DNA of 64,000 nt from Chelativorans petroleitrophicus (GTDB lineage: Bacteria; Pseudomonadota; Alphaproteobacteria; Rhizobiales; Rhizobiaceae): contig NZ_JAODNV010000012.1 in NCBI RefSeq assembly GCF_025398195.1, positions 107,559-171,558 of the forward strand. The letters are read 5' to 3'. The notes below the pieces were generated by a model, which was not told the origin of the DNA, did not search any database, and saw nothing but the letters and a program-made list of their open reading frames with translations. Below, in pieces: positions 39,497 through 48,473 of this stretch. Numbering within the stretch: the stretch's first letter is position 1; every line of letters begins with the position of its first letter. A program made the translations under genes and the position numbers.

Positions 39497-40258
39497 TCAT
39501 TCGATTGCTCCTGCACGGATCATGATGGGCCAGCATATGGATTTCGCTTCGTCTTCCCGTTGCCACAGCGACCGCAGGTCGTCCTGGAAGCTCTGAATGA
39601 TCTCGGCCTTCCCCGCCAGAACTGCACGCTTCACAGCCGACCAGGTGGAGAAGTATCCGAGCACCTGATTGAGGTCCCACCGTCGCTGGATGGAGAGGAG
39701 GGGTGGCGCGAATTCCGGGAATGGGAAGTCGATGGTGGCGTAGCCCTGATCGACCAGACGCCTTTCCGGCGGCCAGAACGGTCCGATCTCCTGCTCGTAG
39801 AACCGTGCGAAGCGGCTCTGGAGGCTGCCCTCCTCAAACCGTGGGGCACCGTAGCCGACAAGCGCAAGTGCTGCGGGTTTGCGCGCAATTCGCCGAACCT
39901 CCCGATAGAATCTCGGCAGGTCGAACCAGTGCGCCGCCTGCGCCGCCACTACGAGGCTGGCGCAACCGTCCGGCAGCGGGAGGCTTTCCGCATGGGCCTG
40001 CGCATATTCGACCAGAGGGTGTTGGCTGGCATTTGCCAGTTGCTCCGCGCTCGGGTCTATGCCGACCACCTTCCGGAAATGCTGGGCGAGCAGTGCCGTC
40101 AGCTGGCCCGTGCCGCAGCCGACATCGACGGCCAGATCCTGGTCGGGCGCAATCTCCCCAAGATAGGCGACAAGCGCGTCCGGATAGTCAGGCCGGAAGG
40201 CAGCGTAGGCCTTGCCTCCGCTTTCGAACCAGTTGGGGGGCGGCGTCCTATCGCTCAC
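39497..40258 (-). CDS. Class I SAM-dependent methyltransferase
   Basis: This 253-residue protein has the SAM motif LAVDVGCGTGQLTALLA (about residue 38), followed by VVGIDPSAEQL and, after motif II, ASLVVAAQAAHWFDLPRFY, a UbiE/trans-aconitate-type methyltransferase pattern. It starts at GTG 40258 inside the last codons of the marR gene (11-bp overlap), with GGGAGG upstream. It is the second gene of a MarR-led operon; the substrate is unknown. Confidence 0.86.
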   Translation of the reverse strand: MSDRTPPPNWFESGGKAYAAFRPDYPDALVAYLGEIAPDQDLAVDVGCGTGQLTALLAQHFRKVVGIDPSAEQLANASQHPLVEYAQAHAESLPLPDGCASLVVAAQAAHWFDLPRFYREVRRIARKPAALALVGYGAPRFEEGSLQSRFARFYEQEIGPFWPPERRLVDQGYATIDFPFPEFAPPLLSIQRRWDLNQVLGYFSTWSAVKRAVLAGKAEIIQSFQDDLRSLWQREDEAKSICWPIMIRAGAIE

Positions 40259-40715
40259 CGTCCGCCTCCCGCAGGCGCTCGGCAAAGCCCTTCCTTTCAA
40301 GCGCCCTGGCCGTTTCCTCCAACGCCCGGAGGAGTGGAAAGCCGGTCTCGTTTTCCAGGGCTTCGATCGCCCGATAGATCGTGTCCCACTGGCGTACGAG
40401 TTTGGCGAGGAGGTTGCGGCCCTTCGGCGTGAGATGAATGCCGTTCTTCCTGCCATCGCCCAAGGCATGATGCTCGATCAGTCCATCCCTTGCCATGAGG
40501 GCAACCGTCTGGCTTATCGCCCCTTGCGTCAGATAGCTGCGCGCCACGATCTCGGTGACTGTTTCCGCGCCAGCGGAGAGGGCGCGCATGACAGGGGTGT
40601 AGCGGGGGCGATAATCGAGGCCGAGCGTGCGATAGCAATCCTCGCTGCCCTGCTCGACGAGTTCCCCGACATAGCGCAGCAGTTCTCCGAGGCCGGGTCT
40701 TGTCTTCTCGTTCAT
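40248..40715 (-). CDS. MarR-family transcriptional regulator
   Basis: This 155-residue winged-helix protein has the MarR recognition region: LTQGAISQTVALMARDGLIE (recognition helix about residues 65-77), HHALGDGRKNGIHLTPKGRN (the wing, residues about 85-100) and a dimer-forming helical tail. A perfect 12-bp palindrome lies 15 bp before its start codon, so autoregulation is likely. It shares an operon with the following methyltransferase gene. Confidence 0.92.
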   Translation of the reverse strand: MNEKTRPGLGELLRYVGELVEQGSEDCYRTLGLDYRPRYTPVMRALSAGAETVTEIVARSYLTQGAISQTVALMARDGLIEHHALGDGRKNGIHLTPKGRNLLAKLVRQWDTIYRAIEALENETGFPLLRALEETARALERKGFAERLREADGER

Positions 40716-40729
40716 GGGTATGCAATTAC

Positions 40730-40741
40730 ATTAGCGCTAAT
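40730..40741. promoter_or_regulatory. Palindromic operator for the MarR gene
   Basis: ATTAGCGCTAAT is a perfect 12-bp palindrome centred about 20 bp before the marR ATG at 40715. Its position and symmetry fit a MarR dimer site that represses its own operon. Confidence 0.65.
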
Positions 40742-41280
40742 GGATTTTCAAGACGGGAGTACGGTATGACCTATGAAAGGCAGCCACGATCTGGAATGCG
40801 GAAGCGTTCAGAGCAATTCCGAGTGTCGGTGCAGACTTACCGGTAAGAAAGACCCCTTGTCTGCATTCCCGCGATCACCGAAAGACCAACGCGCGCGACT
40901 TTGGCGCGCGTAACTGCGCAACATGAATGGAGGATTTGCTTCCTTGAACCTGCAAATACAGACGAGCTTCCCGCCGCGCCCATCAACATGCGCGGGCCGC
41001 AGTCGCCGATGGGCCGACGCGGCCCCACGTAAGGTATGCCTCACTCCGAGTTGCCGTTAGCTTCGTCGCCCGTGTAAGTGAATGCTAGGATGGATCCAGG
41101 ATTCACCATCTGGTCGGTGGCTCCCCCGTACGACGACGGACGTGGTGAGGGACCAAGTTTGTGTTCATGTCAGACCCAAAGTTCTGTTTCAGCCCGTCAG
41201 GGTGCAATGAGTAGCCTGTTGGCCACAAGGGGTTGATTCGGGTTTCAAATGCCGGGACCAAACATCTAAACAGGCCGCGC
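40742..41280. other. Region without a recognised gene
   Basis: I find no supported gene here. The stretch contains a GC-rich dyad around 40900-40915 (ACGCGCG...CGCGCGT, 7 bp) with no T-run. It leads into a transposase remnant and may have been rearranged by insertion elements. Confidence 0.45.
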
Positions 41281-41433
41281 GAGAAGCTCGACCCGATCAG
41301 CCAAATAACCGAGCTCGCCGCCATCGGCTACACGCCCTCAACCTGAGAGGGACTCTCCCGCTTCCTCGGCGGTTCCTGCATCGAGACCGCCTCCAACACC
41401 GTCAAGCGGCCAACCCGTCGCCGCGTCTATTGA
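41281..41433 (+). pseudogene. IS66-family transposase (tnpC), C-terminal fragment
   Basis: With one in-frame TGA, the frame reads EKLDPISQITELAAIGYTP and then EGLSRFLGGSCIETASNTVK. This follows the IS66 TnpC C-terminal pattern (KI-x-S-x-LAEAIRYALSRW-x-GL-x-RFLDDGRIE-x-DNNTVERSIRP), with many substitutions and a stop. Only the last ~50 codons before the end are left. It overlaps the 3' end of the GntR gene by 7 bp and marks the left edge of the catabolic island. Confidence 0.6.
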
Positions 41434-42161
41434 TCGACCTGCTCCTCGGGAGTGCGCCCCATTCCATTGGTCGTGGTGCCAAATAGGCGGTCGCGGGAAC
41501 CAGCGAGATGGGCACGCATCAAGTTTCTGGCTCCCTCGACATCGCCGGCTTCAATGGCGTCGGTGATGGCCATGTGCTCCACAAGAACATGGGTGAGACC
41601 GTCAACCATGCGCTTGAGCGAAAGGCCGTGAAGACGCATGCCAACGGCAATATGTTCCTCCAGGGCTTTCATCGCAGTGACGAAATAGGGGTTGGTCGAA
41701 GACTGGGCGATCGATAGATGGAACATGAAATCGGCGTCTTCGCGATGCGCCTGGCGGTTGGTTGCATCGCGCAAAAGGGCCAGAGCGCGCTTGATCTTCT
41801 GCAGCGCTTCCGGGCTGCGTCGTTGTGCAGCCATTGCCGCCGCCTCCGGTTCGATCGTCAACCGGAACTCGTAGCAGTGCTGAAGATCCGACAGGTTTTC
41901 AATCTGTCCGAAGCCAAGTGGCTCGCGAATGCCCTGTTCGCGCACAAAACTGCCTGCGCCGCGACGAGAATAGATCAATCCCTGATCCCGGAGGCGACGC
42001 AAGGCTTCCCGCACCACCGGGCGGGAAACCTGAAATTCCGCCGCCAGGGCGTGCTCTGGCGGAAGGCGTTCGTCCACGGCATAGGCCCCGGACTTGATCG
42101 ACTTCTGGATCCGCTCAAAAACCATATCCGATAGGCTTCGCCGACCCGAGGTTTCCAGCAT
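41427..42161 (-). CDS. FCD-type GntR transcriptional regulator
   Basis: This 244-residue regulator has an N-terminal GntR winged helix (SDMVFERIQKSIKSGAYAVD, ERLPPEHALAAEFQVSRPVV) and a helical C-terminal FCD domain with conserved metal-site residues in FRLTIEPEAAAMAAQ, DADFMFHLSIAQSS and VEHMAITDAIEAGD. FadR-subfamily regulators sense organic-acid or sugar-acid ligands. It is adjacent to the kinase and transporter, so it probably controls the divergent operons at 42166-48201 and 48474-52645. The ATG at 42161 is preceded by AGGTGA. Its stop overlaps an IS66 remnant. Confidence 0.93.
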   Translation of the reverse strand: MLETSGRRSLSDMVFERIQKSIKSGAYAVDERLPPEHALAAEFQVSRPVVREALRRLRDQGLIYSRRGAGSFVREQGIREPLGFGQIENLSDLQHCYEFRLTIEPEAAAMAAQRRSPEALQKIKRALALLRDATNRQAHREDADFMFHLSIAQSSTNPYFVTAMKALEEHIAVGMRLHGLSLKRMVDGLTHVLVEHMAITDAIEAGDVEGARNLMRAHLAGSRDRLFGTTTNGMGRTPEEQVDQ

Positions 42162-42165
42162 AGGT

Positions 42166-43188
42166 TCACCTGGCTTCTGTTGCTGCGGAAGAAAGAAGAT
42201 GAACAAGCGTATCCGATGAGCCAAAACCGCCCGATTTCGTAACAACAGTCAAGTGACCCGAGCGCGAAACCGGCAGCCCTGGAAGCGCCTCTCCAAGAAC
42301 CTCGAGAGTGTTTACATCAAACCGGCGCAGAACCGCTTGCGCCGTTGCTCCGCCCGAGAGTACGAGGAGCGCGGGCCGGCAGGCGACCAGGGCCTGAAGG
42401 CTGGAGGCAAGAGCGCTCGCTACCTGTGACGGGGGAGCGGAGCGATCTCCGGGTGTGGCGTGAAGCAGAATGATGTCTTCTTTAAGAGGTCCAGCAATGT
42501 CCGCTTGCCCATTCGGAGCGGGTATATAATCGATCTCAGGGTGTGCCTTGCACAAGGCTTCGACCTGGCGGAGCGTAATCAGGTCTGTCGAGCCGATCAC
42601 CACGTAAGCCGGCCGCATGGAATGATCAGGCTGCGGGAGGAGGCGGTTGCTCAAGCGGCGGGAAAAGGCGTCCGCCAGGCCGCGCGCACCGATGAGCAAG
42701 TCGTAGTCACCGTCCAGCGCGGCGTCGATGTCAGCGTCCGTCACGATATCCGGAATGTGAGCGCGGGCCGCATATTCGCCCAGCGCCCCTGCGACCGATG
42801 TCGGGCTATCGACCCCAAACCCCGTGAGATGTCCGTTCACGACCAGCCGCCTGAATGCAGGAATGGCAGGTATTGCGATACTTCTGGCGTGGGGCAATGC
42901 ACCCAGTTCAGCGGCGATATTGCCTTTCAGGCGCGAGTCGATCTTCTTAAAGATCTTCGTGCCTTTTGGTAGCACTGCGACGATCTCCGCGACCCGCTTC
43001 CGGGCTATGTCAGGCGCAACTTCACGGCTGTCGGTGGAGACGGTGAGAACCCGTGGACCCGCCGACAACGCTTCGCTGATGCTGTCCACGCCAAGCGCTG
43101 CATGGGTTGACAGGCCGCGCATGGCAAACGGGGCGGCGGTATCAAGCGCTCCCGTGAGGTCATCTGCGATGATGGCAAGTTCAGGCAT
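42166..43188 (-). CDS. Four-carbon acid-sugar kinase (DUF1537, OtnK/DtnK-type)
   Basis: This 340-residue kinase has the DUF1537 N-terminal signature LAIIADDLTGALDTAAPFA (about residues 4-22), KKIDSRLKGNIAAEL in the sugar-binding domain and VLSGGATAQAVLRRFD at the nucleotide-binding C-terminal domain. DUF1537 proteins phosphorylate the C4 hydroxyl of acid sugars such as threonate and erythronate and are usually next to a PdxA2-type dehydrogenase, as here (49643-50593, divergent). It overlaps the ABC ATPase gene by 8 bp. The specific acid sugar is unknown. Confidence 0.88.
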   Translation of the reverse strand: MPELAIIADDLTGALDTAAPFAMRGLSTHAALGVDSISEALSAGPRVLTVSTDSREVAPDIARKRVAEIVAVLPKGTKIFKKIDSRLKGNIAAELGALPHARSIAIPAIPAFRRLVVNGHLTGFGVDSPTSVAGALGEYAARAHIPDIVTDADIDAALDGDYDLLIGARGLADAFSRRLSNRLLPQPDHSMRPAYVVIGSTDLITLRQVEALCKAHPEIDYIPAPNGQADIAGPLKEDIILLHATPGDRSAPPSQVASALASSLQALVACRPALLVLSGGATAQAVLRRFDVNTLEVLGEALPGLPVSRSGHLTVVTKSGGFGSSDTLVHLLSSAATEAR

Positions 43189-44794
43189 AGATACCCATTG
43201 CCCGACGCTTCGCCTGCACATCCGGATCAGGATCAAGATTGGAGGCAAGCAGCTTCTTCGTATATGGCTCGCGCGGAGCTTCGAAGATCTGTGCCGTCGG
43301 CCCCATTTCCACGATTTCACCTGCCTTCATCACGATCACGGTGTCGGCAAAGTCGCGGACCACCCCAAGGTCGTGCGCGATGAAGATGAAGGAAATGCCG
43401 AGTCTCTGGCGCAGGCTGTCGAGCAGGGCGATGACCTGCGCCTGGATGGAGACGTCGAGCGCGGATACGGCCTCGTCGCAGATAATAAGCTCCGGTTCCA
43501 GCGCGAGTGCGCGGGCGATCGCAATGCGCTGCCGCTGACCGCCTGAAAACTGGTGCGGATAGCGGTCGATATGCTCCGCTATGAGACCTACCTGTTCCAG
43601 CAGCTCGATGACGCGCGCGCGCCGCTCCTGCCTCGCAGGCATGAGTTTGTGGATGTCCCAGCCTTCGGCGATCAATTCGTAAACGGACATCCGTGGATTG
43701 AGGGACTGGGTGGGGTCCTGGAAGACCATCTGAATCTCGCGGCGAACCCCAAGAAGCTCACGCGCGCTCATGGTGAGGAGATCCTTGCCCTTCCAGTAGA
43801 CATGGCCGCTATCGGCGGTCTCAAGGCGAAGAAGGGTGCGTGCGAGAGTGGACTTGCCGGAGCCGCTTTCCCCGACAATCGCGAGGCTCTGCGCCCTCGC
43901 CACCGTAAAGGACGCATCCCTCAGGGCATGGAAGGAATGGTAGGATTTGCTAAGCTTCTCGACACTGAGCAGGATCGGTGATGACCGGTTGGGAATCTTG
44001 ATCTCGCCCTTGCCCGGCGCGGCCGCGATAAGCTTCCGGGTATAGGGGTGTTTGGCCTCATGATAGACCTCGCGCACCGTCCCCGATTCGACGATTTCGC
44101 CTTCATTCATGACGACGATGCGATCGGCAATCTCGGCCACAACGCCGAGATCGTGCGAGATGAGTACGAGGGCCATGTCAGTTTCGGCCTGAAGCTCCTT
44201 GAGGAGCGCCAGTACTTCGGCCTGGATTGTGACATCGAGCGCCGTGGTCGGCTCGTCCGCGATCAGGATATCCGGCTTGAGCATCAGCGCCATGGCGATC
44301 ATCAAGCGCTGGCGCTGGCCGCCCGAGAACTGATGCGGGTATTTGCGCATCGCCTTTTCGGGCTCGGGAATGCCGACCCGCGCGATCAGCTCTAGGGCGC
44401 GCTTGTGCGCAAGGTCGTGCGGGCGACCATGCGCTGTCATCATCTCAACTATCTGCCAGCCCACCGAATAGACCGGATTGAGATGCCCTAGCGGATCCTG
44501 AAAGATCATGGCGATCTTCTTGCCGTTGAGGGCGCGATGCTCTTCCTGGCTGATCTTCAGCAGATCCTTGCCGTCATAAAGGATTTCACCGGAGACGATC
44601 TCCGCCGGTGGGCTGTCCAGCAGGTTCATTATGGCATTGGCCGAAACCGACTTGCCCGAACCGCTTTCGCCGAGAATGGCCAGCGTCTCTCCGCGGGAGA
44701 CGGACCAGCTCACATTCCTGACAGCATGAACGGTGCCTCGAGCCGTGTGGAAGTCCACCGAGAGGTTTTTGACCGTGAGCAGCGCTTCAGACAC
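43181..44794 (-). CDS. Dual-ATPase subunit of peptide-type ABC transporter
   Basis: This 537-residue protein is a DppD-DppF-like fusion. The first half has Walker [19 protein letters not shown] (about residue 37), signature [18 protein letters not shown], Walker [15 protein letters not shown]. The second half repeats these: [18 protein letters not shown] (about 310), [32 protein letters not shown]. Both ATPase sites look intact. Fused nucleotide-binding proteins of this type serve dipeptide/oligopeptide/glutathione-family importers; the ligand here is unknown. Confidence 0.93.
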   Translation of the reverse strand: MSEALLTVKNLSVDFHTARGTVHAVRNVSWSVSRGETLAILGESGSGKSVSANAIMNLLDSPPAEIVSGEILYDGKDLLKISQEEHRALNGKKIAMIFQDPLGHLNPVYSVGWQIVEMMTAHGRPHDLAHKRALELIARVGIPEPEKAMRKYPHQFSGGQRQRLMIAMALMLKPDILIADEPTTALDVTIQAEVLALLKELQAETDMALVLISHDLGVVAEIADRIVVMNEGEIVESGTVREVYHEAKHPYTRKLIAAAPGKGEIKIPNRSSPILLSVEKLSKSYHSFHALRDASFTVARAQSLAIVGESGSGKSTLARTLLRLETADSGHVYWKGKDLLTMSARELLGVRREIQMVFQDPTQSLNPRMSVYELIAEGWDIHKLMPARQERRARVIELLEQVGLIAEHIDRYPHQFSGGQRQRIAIARALALEPELIICDEAVSALDVSIQAQVIALLDSLRQRLGISFIFIAHDLGVVRDFADTVIVMKAGEIVEMGPTAQIFEAPREPYTKKLLASNLDPDPDVQAKRRAMGIYA

Positions 44795-45710
44795 TTTTCG
44801 TCCTCCTGGCTTCCAGTCTCCAGCGCTGTGTGGGGTCGAGCGCCACGCGCAACCAGTTCGAAAGAAGGTTCAGCGAAAGAGCGGCGATCACGATCATCAA
44901 CCCCGGCCAGAAGGCGAGCCACCAGGCGGAGCTGAGATAGGGCCTGCCCTGGCTGACCATCAGCCCCCAGGTGATGTCGGGTGGCTGCACGCCGATGCCG
45001 AGGAAGGAGAGCGAGGATTCTGCCAGCATTACGAAGGCGAAATCGAGCGTCGCGATGGTAAGTATGGTCGGCGCGATCACCGGCAGGATGTGCTTGACAA
45101 TGATGCGCGAATGCGTGGCGCCCATGACGATCGCGGCCTGCACGAACATCCGCTCGCGTACTTCCAGAACTTCCGCGCGCGCCGTGCGCAGGTAGATCGG
45201 GACGCGTGTGATGGCCAGCACCAGGATCATGTTCGGGATCGAAGGTCCGAGAACGTAAAGCACGACCACGGCGATCAGCAGCGACGGGAACGACATGATG
45301 ACGTCGGCCAGCCGCATGATAACCTGCGAGACGACCTTGCCCATGTAGCCGGCGATGAGGCCCAGGATCGTCCCGACGACCATGGCCGCAGCCACCGTTC
45401 CGGCGGCGATCGCGATCGTGCTCTGCGCGGCGACTATCAGGCGCGCCAGCATCGACCGCCCCAGTGCGTCGCCACCGAGGTAGAACAACCATCCGCGCTC
45501 GAAGCTGAACGGCGGGAAGTTGCGTCCGCGCAGGTTCTGCTGAGTGGCCGCGTCGCCAAGCAGGGCCGGGCCGATCAGTGCAGAAACGAGGATGAGCAGC
45601 AGGATGATGACGGAGACGAAGGCGAACTTGTCCCGCCAGAGCATCGAGATGAGGTTTGGTCCCTTGGTCTCGCTCGCGGTGGTCGGAGCCTGGGTAATGG
45701 TGGCGGGCAT
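44787..45710 (-). CDS. Peptide-type ABC transporter permease (DppC-like)
   Basis: This 307-residue permease has an N-terminal helix (FAFVSVIILLLILVSALIGP at about residue 32) in the OppC/DppC style, and five further helices. The conserved loop contacting the ATPase is EVLEVRERMFVQAAIVMGAT (about residue 205). It overlaps the ATPase gene by 8 bp and follows the DppB-like gene by 9 bp, so all are in one operon. Confidence 0.92.
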   Translation of the reverse strand: MPATITQAPTTASETKGPNLISMLWRDKFAFVSVIILLLILVSALIGPALLGDAATQQNLRGRNFPPFSFERGWLFYLGGDALGRSMLARLIVAAQSTIAIAAGTVAAAMVVGTILGLIAGYMGKVVSQVIMRLADVIMSFPSLLIAVVVLYVLGPSIPNMILVLAITRVPIYLRTARAEVLEVRERMFVQAAIVMGATHSRIIVKHILPVIAPTILTIATLDFAFVMLAESSLSFLGIGVQPPDITWGLMVSQGRPYLSSAWWLAFWPGLMIVIAALSLNLLSNWLRVALDPTQRWRLEARRTKSV

Positions 45711-45719
45711 CTTGCTCTC

Positions 45720-46634
45720 TTAGTACCGGATCCGCGGATCGAGCAGGCCGTAGGCGATGTCGATCAGGACGTTCATGATGAAGATGGCAAGTGCCGTGAC
45801 CATGATGGCCGCCAGTACGACGTTGAAGTCGCGCTGAAGGATGGAGTCGATCATGAGCTTGCCGATGCCCGGAAAGCCGAAGATCGTCTCGACGATCACT
45901 GCACCGTTGAGCAGGGCGGCGGCCTGGTCGCCCATCACCGTGATTACGGGGAGCATGCCGTTGCGTAGCGTATGAACGAAGATCAGCGGCAGGTTCTTCA
46001 CGCCCTTGGCGCGCGCTGTCTTCACATAGGGCGCTTGGAGTGCAGCAAGCATAGAGCCGCGCACGACCTGAACGACCAGTCCAAAGGGGCGGATGAAAAG
46101 GACGGCCACGGGCAGGATCCAGTGTACTGGCGTGCCGACACCGGAAGTGGGCAACCACCCGAGGCCGATTGAAAAAATGACGATCGCGACGATGGCGATC
46201 CAGAAGTCGGGCGCCGACGCGCCAATGAGCGAAATGATGGAAACGAGGCGGTCGAAGAAGCCGCCGGTCTTGAAGGCCGCCAGCGAGCCGAGGACGATTG
46301 CCGCGACCATAACCAGTGCCATGGTGATGAGCGCGAGCGGCAGCGTCCAGGCATAGGCCTCGAGGACCACCTCAAGGGCAGGGCGGGCCTTACGGAGGCT
46401 CTCGCCGAAGTCGAGATACGCGAGGTCCTGGAGATAGAACCAGAACTGCTCGAGGACAGGACGGTCGAGGCCATGCAGGCGCCGGAACTCTTCCTTCATC
46501 TGCTCGGTGGCGTCGATCGGCAGGAACAGGACTGCCGGGTCCCCAGTGAGGCGAGATAGGAAAAAGACGAGCACCATCAGGACGAGCAGCGAAAAGATGC
46601 TCGCGATGGCGCGTTGCCCGATCAGTTTGATCAT
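45720..46634 (-). CDS. Peptide-type ABC transporter permease (DppB-like)
   Basis: This 304-residue permease has six helices; the first (IASIFSLLVLMVLVFFLSRL) and FGESLRKARPALEVVLE fit DppB/OppB. The EAA-type loop is YVKTARAKGVKNLPLIFVHT (about residue 205). The ATG at 46634 (MIKLIGQRAIAS) is the family start; an ATG at 46691 is upstream in frame. It lies between the solute-binding protein gene and the DppC-like gene. Confidence 0.92.
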   Translation of the reverse strand: MIKLIGQRAIASIFSLLVLMVLVFFLSRLTGDPAVLFLPIDATEQMKEEFRRLHGLDRPVLEQFWFYLQDLAYLDFGESLRKARPALEVVLEAYAWTLPLALITMALVMVAAIVLGSLAAFKTGGFFDRLVSIISLIGASAPDFWIAIVAIVIFSIGLGWLPTSGVGTPVHWILPVAVLFIRPFGLVVQVVRGSMLAALQAPYVKTARAKGVKNLPLIFVHTLRNGMLPVITVMGDQAAALLNGAVIVETIFGFPGIGKLMIDSILQRDFNVVLAAIMVTALAIFIMNVLIDIAYGLLDPRIRY

Positions 46635-46695
46635 TCCGACAGTCCCTCGGAAACTGTGCGGCGCCGGATGGCGGCGCCGTCTGACTGGCACAGGG

Positions 46696-48201
46696 TCACT
46701 TGAAGCCGATTTGGCTCAGCTGCAGTTCCTGATTGGTAGCAATAGTGGGCGTAAAATCGAGACGTTCGCTCACGCGACTGTGGCCAACCATGTGGAAGAG
46801 CAGTACGTCGGCGACCACTTCGTCGTGGAGGTACGCGAAGAGCTCCGACCAGAGGGCTGCACGTTCCTCGCCCGTCGCAGCGCTGGCGCGCTCGATCAGG
46901 TCGTCGACCTTCGGGTCGCTCAGGCCCGACTGCGTGCCCTGGCTGTGATACTTGAAGTACATGGAGAACACCGGATCGCCGCGAGCGTTGTCATGCTGGG
47001 CGACAATAAGCTGGGCTGGACGTCCCTCGGGGTAGGGCTTGGAGTAGTACTGCTCGTGCTCGGCCACTTCCACCATGCGCAGCGAAGCGTTGAACCCGAC
47101 CTCGCTGAGCATCTGGACGATGGCTTCGCCGACCTCGGCAACGTGCGGGAAGTTCTCCGTACGGGCAATTACTTCGATCGGGGCCTTGATGTTGACGCCA
47201 TCGGCTTCAGCCTCGGCCAGCCAGGCTTTGGCCTGCTCCGGATCGTAGGCGGGCGGCACGAGGTCCGGGTTCCAGCCCAGCGTGGTCGGCGGAACAATCG
47301 CGGTGGCGAACTGGGTGCCTTCCGAGAGCAGGGTTCCGATAAAGGCCTCGCGGTCGATCGCGGCGTTTAGGGCTTTGCGGACGCGGATATCACCCATCGG
47401 CTCGATCGACTGGTCGATGCGGAGGTAGACGGTTTCAGCGTTCGGGTAAGTGAAGTCGGTCGCCGGGTTCGTGGCTTCCACTTCGGTGATCTGCGGAGCG
47501 ATGTCAGCTTCGCCAGTCTCAACCATCGCCGCACGAACGGCCGGATCGGAACGGAACACATAGGTCGCCTTGGTGACGGCGGGCAGCTCGCCCCAGTAGT
47601 CGTCGCGGCGCTCCAGAACGATCTGTTGGCCGGCTGTCCAGTCGGCGAGGACATAGGGGCCAGTGCCGACTGGGTTGCGCACGAACTCGAACGGCGTTTC
47701 TTCCGGCACGATTGTGACGAGCGTCATGAGCAGCGGTAGGATCGGTTGCGCGGGCTCGGCCTTGATGTTGATCGTGTGCGGATCGACGATGTCGAAGCTC
47801 AGCTCGGTATCAGCGAAGTAGCGCTTGCTCTCGCAGGTGATCTGATCGCTGAACACGCGTTCGAAGGAGTGCTTGACGTCGTTGGCGTCAAAGTCAGTGC
47901 CATCTGAGAACTTTACGTTCTGGCGCAGCTTGAACTGCCAGGTACCATCGCCCAGATCTTCCCAGCTTTCGGCGAGGCGGCCCATCAACCCCTTGTCGCC
48001 GCGCACGTCAAGCTCTGTGAGTGTCTCGCTGATGTTCTGCATGATCACGCGGCCGATGTTCGAACGGGTCGCCATGCACGGCTCAACCAGGTCGAGTTCC
48101 TCGCTCAGGACTACGGTGATGTCGGTGTTCGCCTGGGCATAAACCGGGGCGCTGAAAGTCGATGCCAGCAAGGCACCTAGTAAGATAGCTTTGAATTGCA
48201 C
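46696..48201 (-). CDS. Family 5 ABC transporter solute-binding protein
   Basis: This 501-residue periplasmic protein has the Sec signal FKAILLGALLASTFSAPVYA, cleaved near residue 23, and the SBP_bac_5 fold: GRLAESWEDLGDGTWQFKLR, NVKFSDGTDFDANDVKHSFE, NPVGTGPYVLADWTAGQQIV and, in the C-terminal lobe, RKALNAAIDREAFIGTLLSE. It starts at a GTG at 48201 with a strong GGGAGGT site; ATGs farther upstream are not supported. It leads the importer operon. The ligand may not be a peptide: this family also takes up sialic acids, opines and glycosides. Confidence 0.93.
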   Translation of the reverse strand: MQFKAILLGALLASTFSAPVYAQANTDITVVLSEELDLVEPCMATRSNIGRVIMQNISETLTELDVRGDKGLMGRLAESWEDLGDGTWQFKLRQNVKFSDGTDFDANDVKHSFERVFSDQITCESKRYFADTELSFDIVDPHTINIKAEPAQPILPLLMTLVTIVPEETPFEFVRNPVGTGPYVLADWTAGQQIVLERRDDYWGELPAVTKATYVFRSDPAVRAAMVETGEADIAPQITEVEATNPATDFTYPNAETVYLRIDQSIEPMGDIRVRKALNAAIDREAFIGTLLSEGTQFATAIVPPTTLGWNPDLVPPAYDPEQAKAWLAEAEADGVNIKAPIEVIARTENFPHVAEVGEAIVQMLSEVGFNASLRMVEVAEHEQYYSKPYPEGRPAQLIVAQHDNARGDPVFSMYFKYHSQGTQSGLSDPKVDDLIERASAATGEERAALWSELFAYLHDEVVADVLLFHMVGHSRVSERLDFTPTIATNQELQLSQIGFK

Positions 48202-48349
48202 GTTTACCTCCCGTCGTGAGTACGGATCGGCAGGGATGCCAATGCCCGCGGGCCGGTTATTCGACCCTCGCGAACTATCGGGGAAACCCGTGCGAGTTGT
48301 CAATTGTAATCTTCTGTCGCATCTGTTGGCTGGCTTACGGTAAAAATAG

Positions 48350-48365
48350 ATTTGGAATATCAAAT
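48350..48365. promoter_or_regulatory. AT-rich dyad in the divergent intergenic region
   Basis: ATTTG-GAATAT-CAAAT is a 5-bp perfect inverted repeat with an AT-rich centre, about 150 bp before the solute-binding protein start codon. With the dyad at 48409-48435 it is a candidate binding site of the GntR-type regulator. Confidence 0.4.
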
Positions 48366-48408
48366 AGATAGAAAATGATCGCGATTGAAATTCTCAATAT
48401 GGCCCGAT

Positions 48409-48435
48409 TTGGAACTTGACAACATGTCGTTCCAA
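48409..48435. promoter_or_regulatory. Operator-like dyad overlapping the -35 box of the sialidase-fold operon
   Basis: TTGGAAC (48409-48415) and GTTCCAA (48429-48435) form a perfect 7-bp inverted repeat around GACA-ACA-TGTC. The perfect -35 hexamer TTGACA (48416-48421) lies inside the dyad; 17 bp downstream is the weak -10-like GAGTTT. A repressor bound here would block the rightward operon, and the site is about 40 bp before its first start codon. Confidence 0.6.
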
Positions 48436-48473
48436 GTGGAGTTTGGCGAGCGAAGTTGACACCCGGAGGAGTC

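Noticed and set aside
40837..41028. Small leftward open frame in the IS-rich gap
   Set aside because: No ribosome site, no recognisable domain, and its sequence looks like translated non-coding GC-rich DNA.
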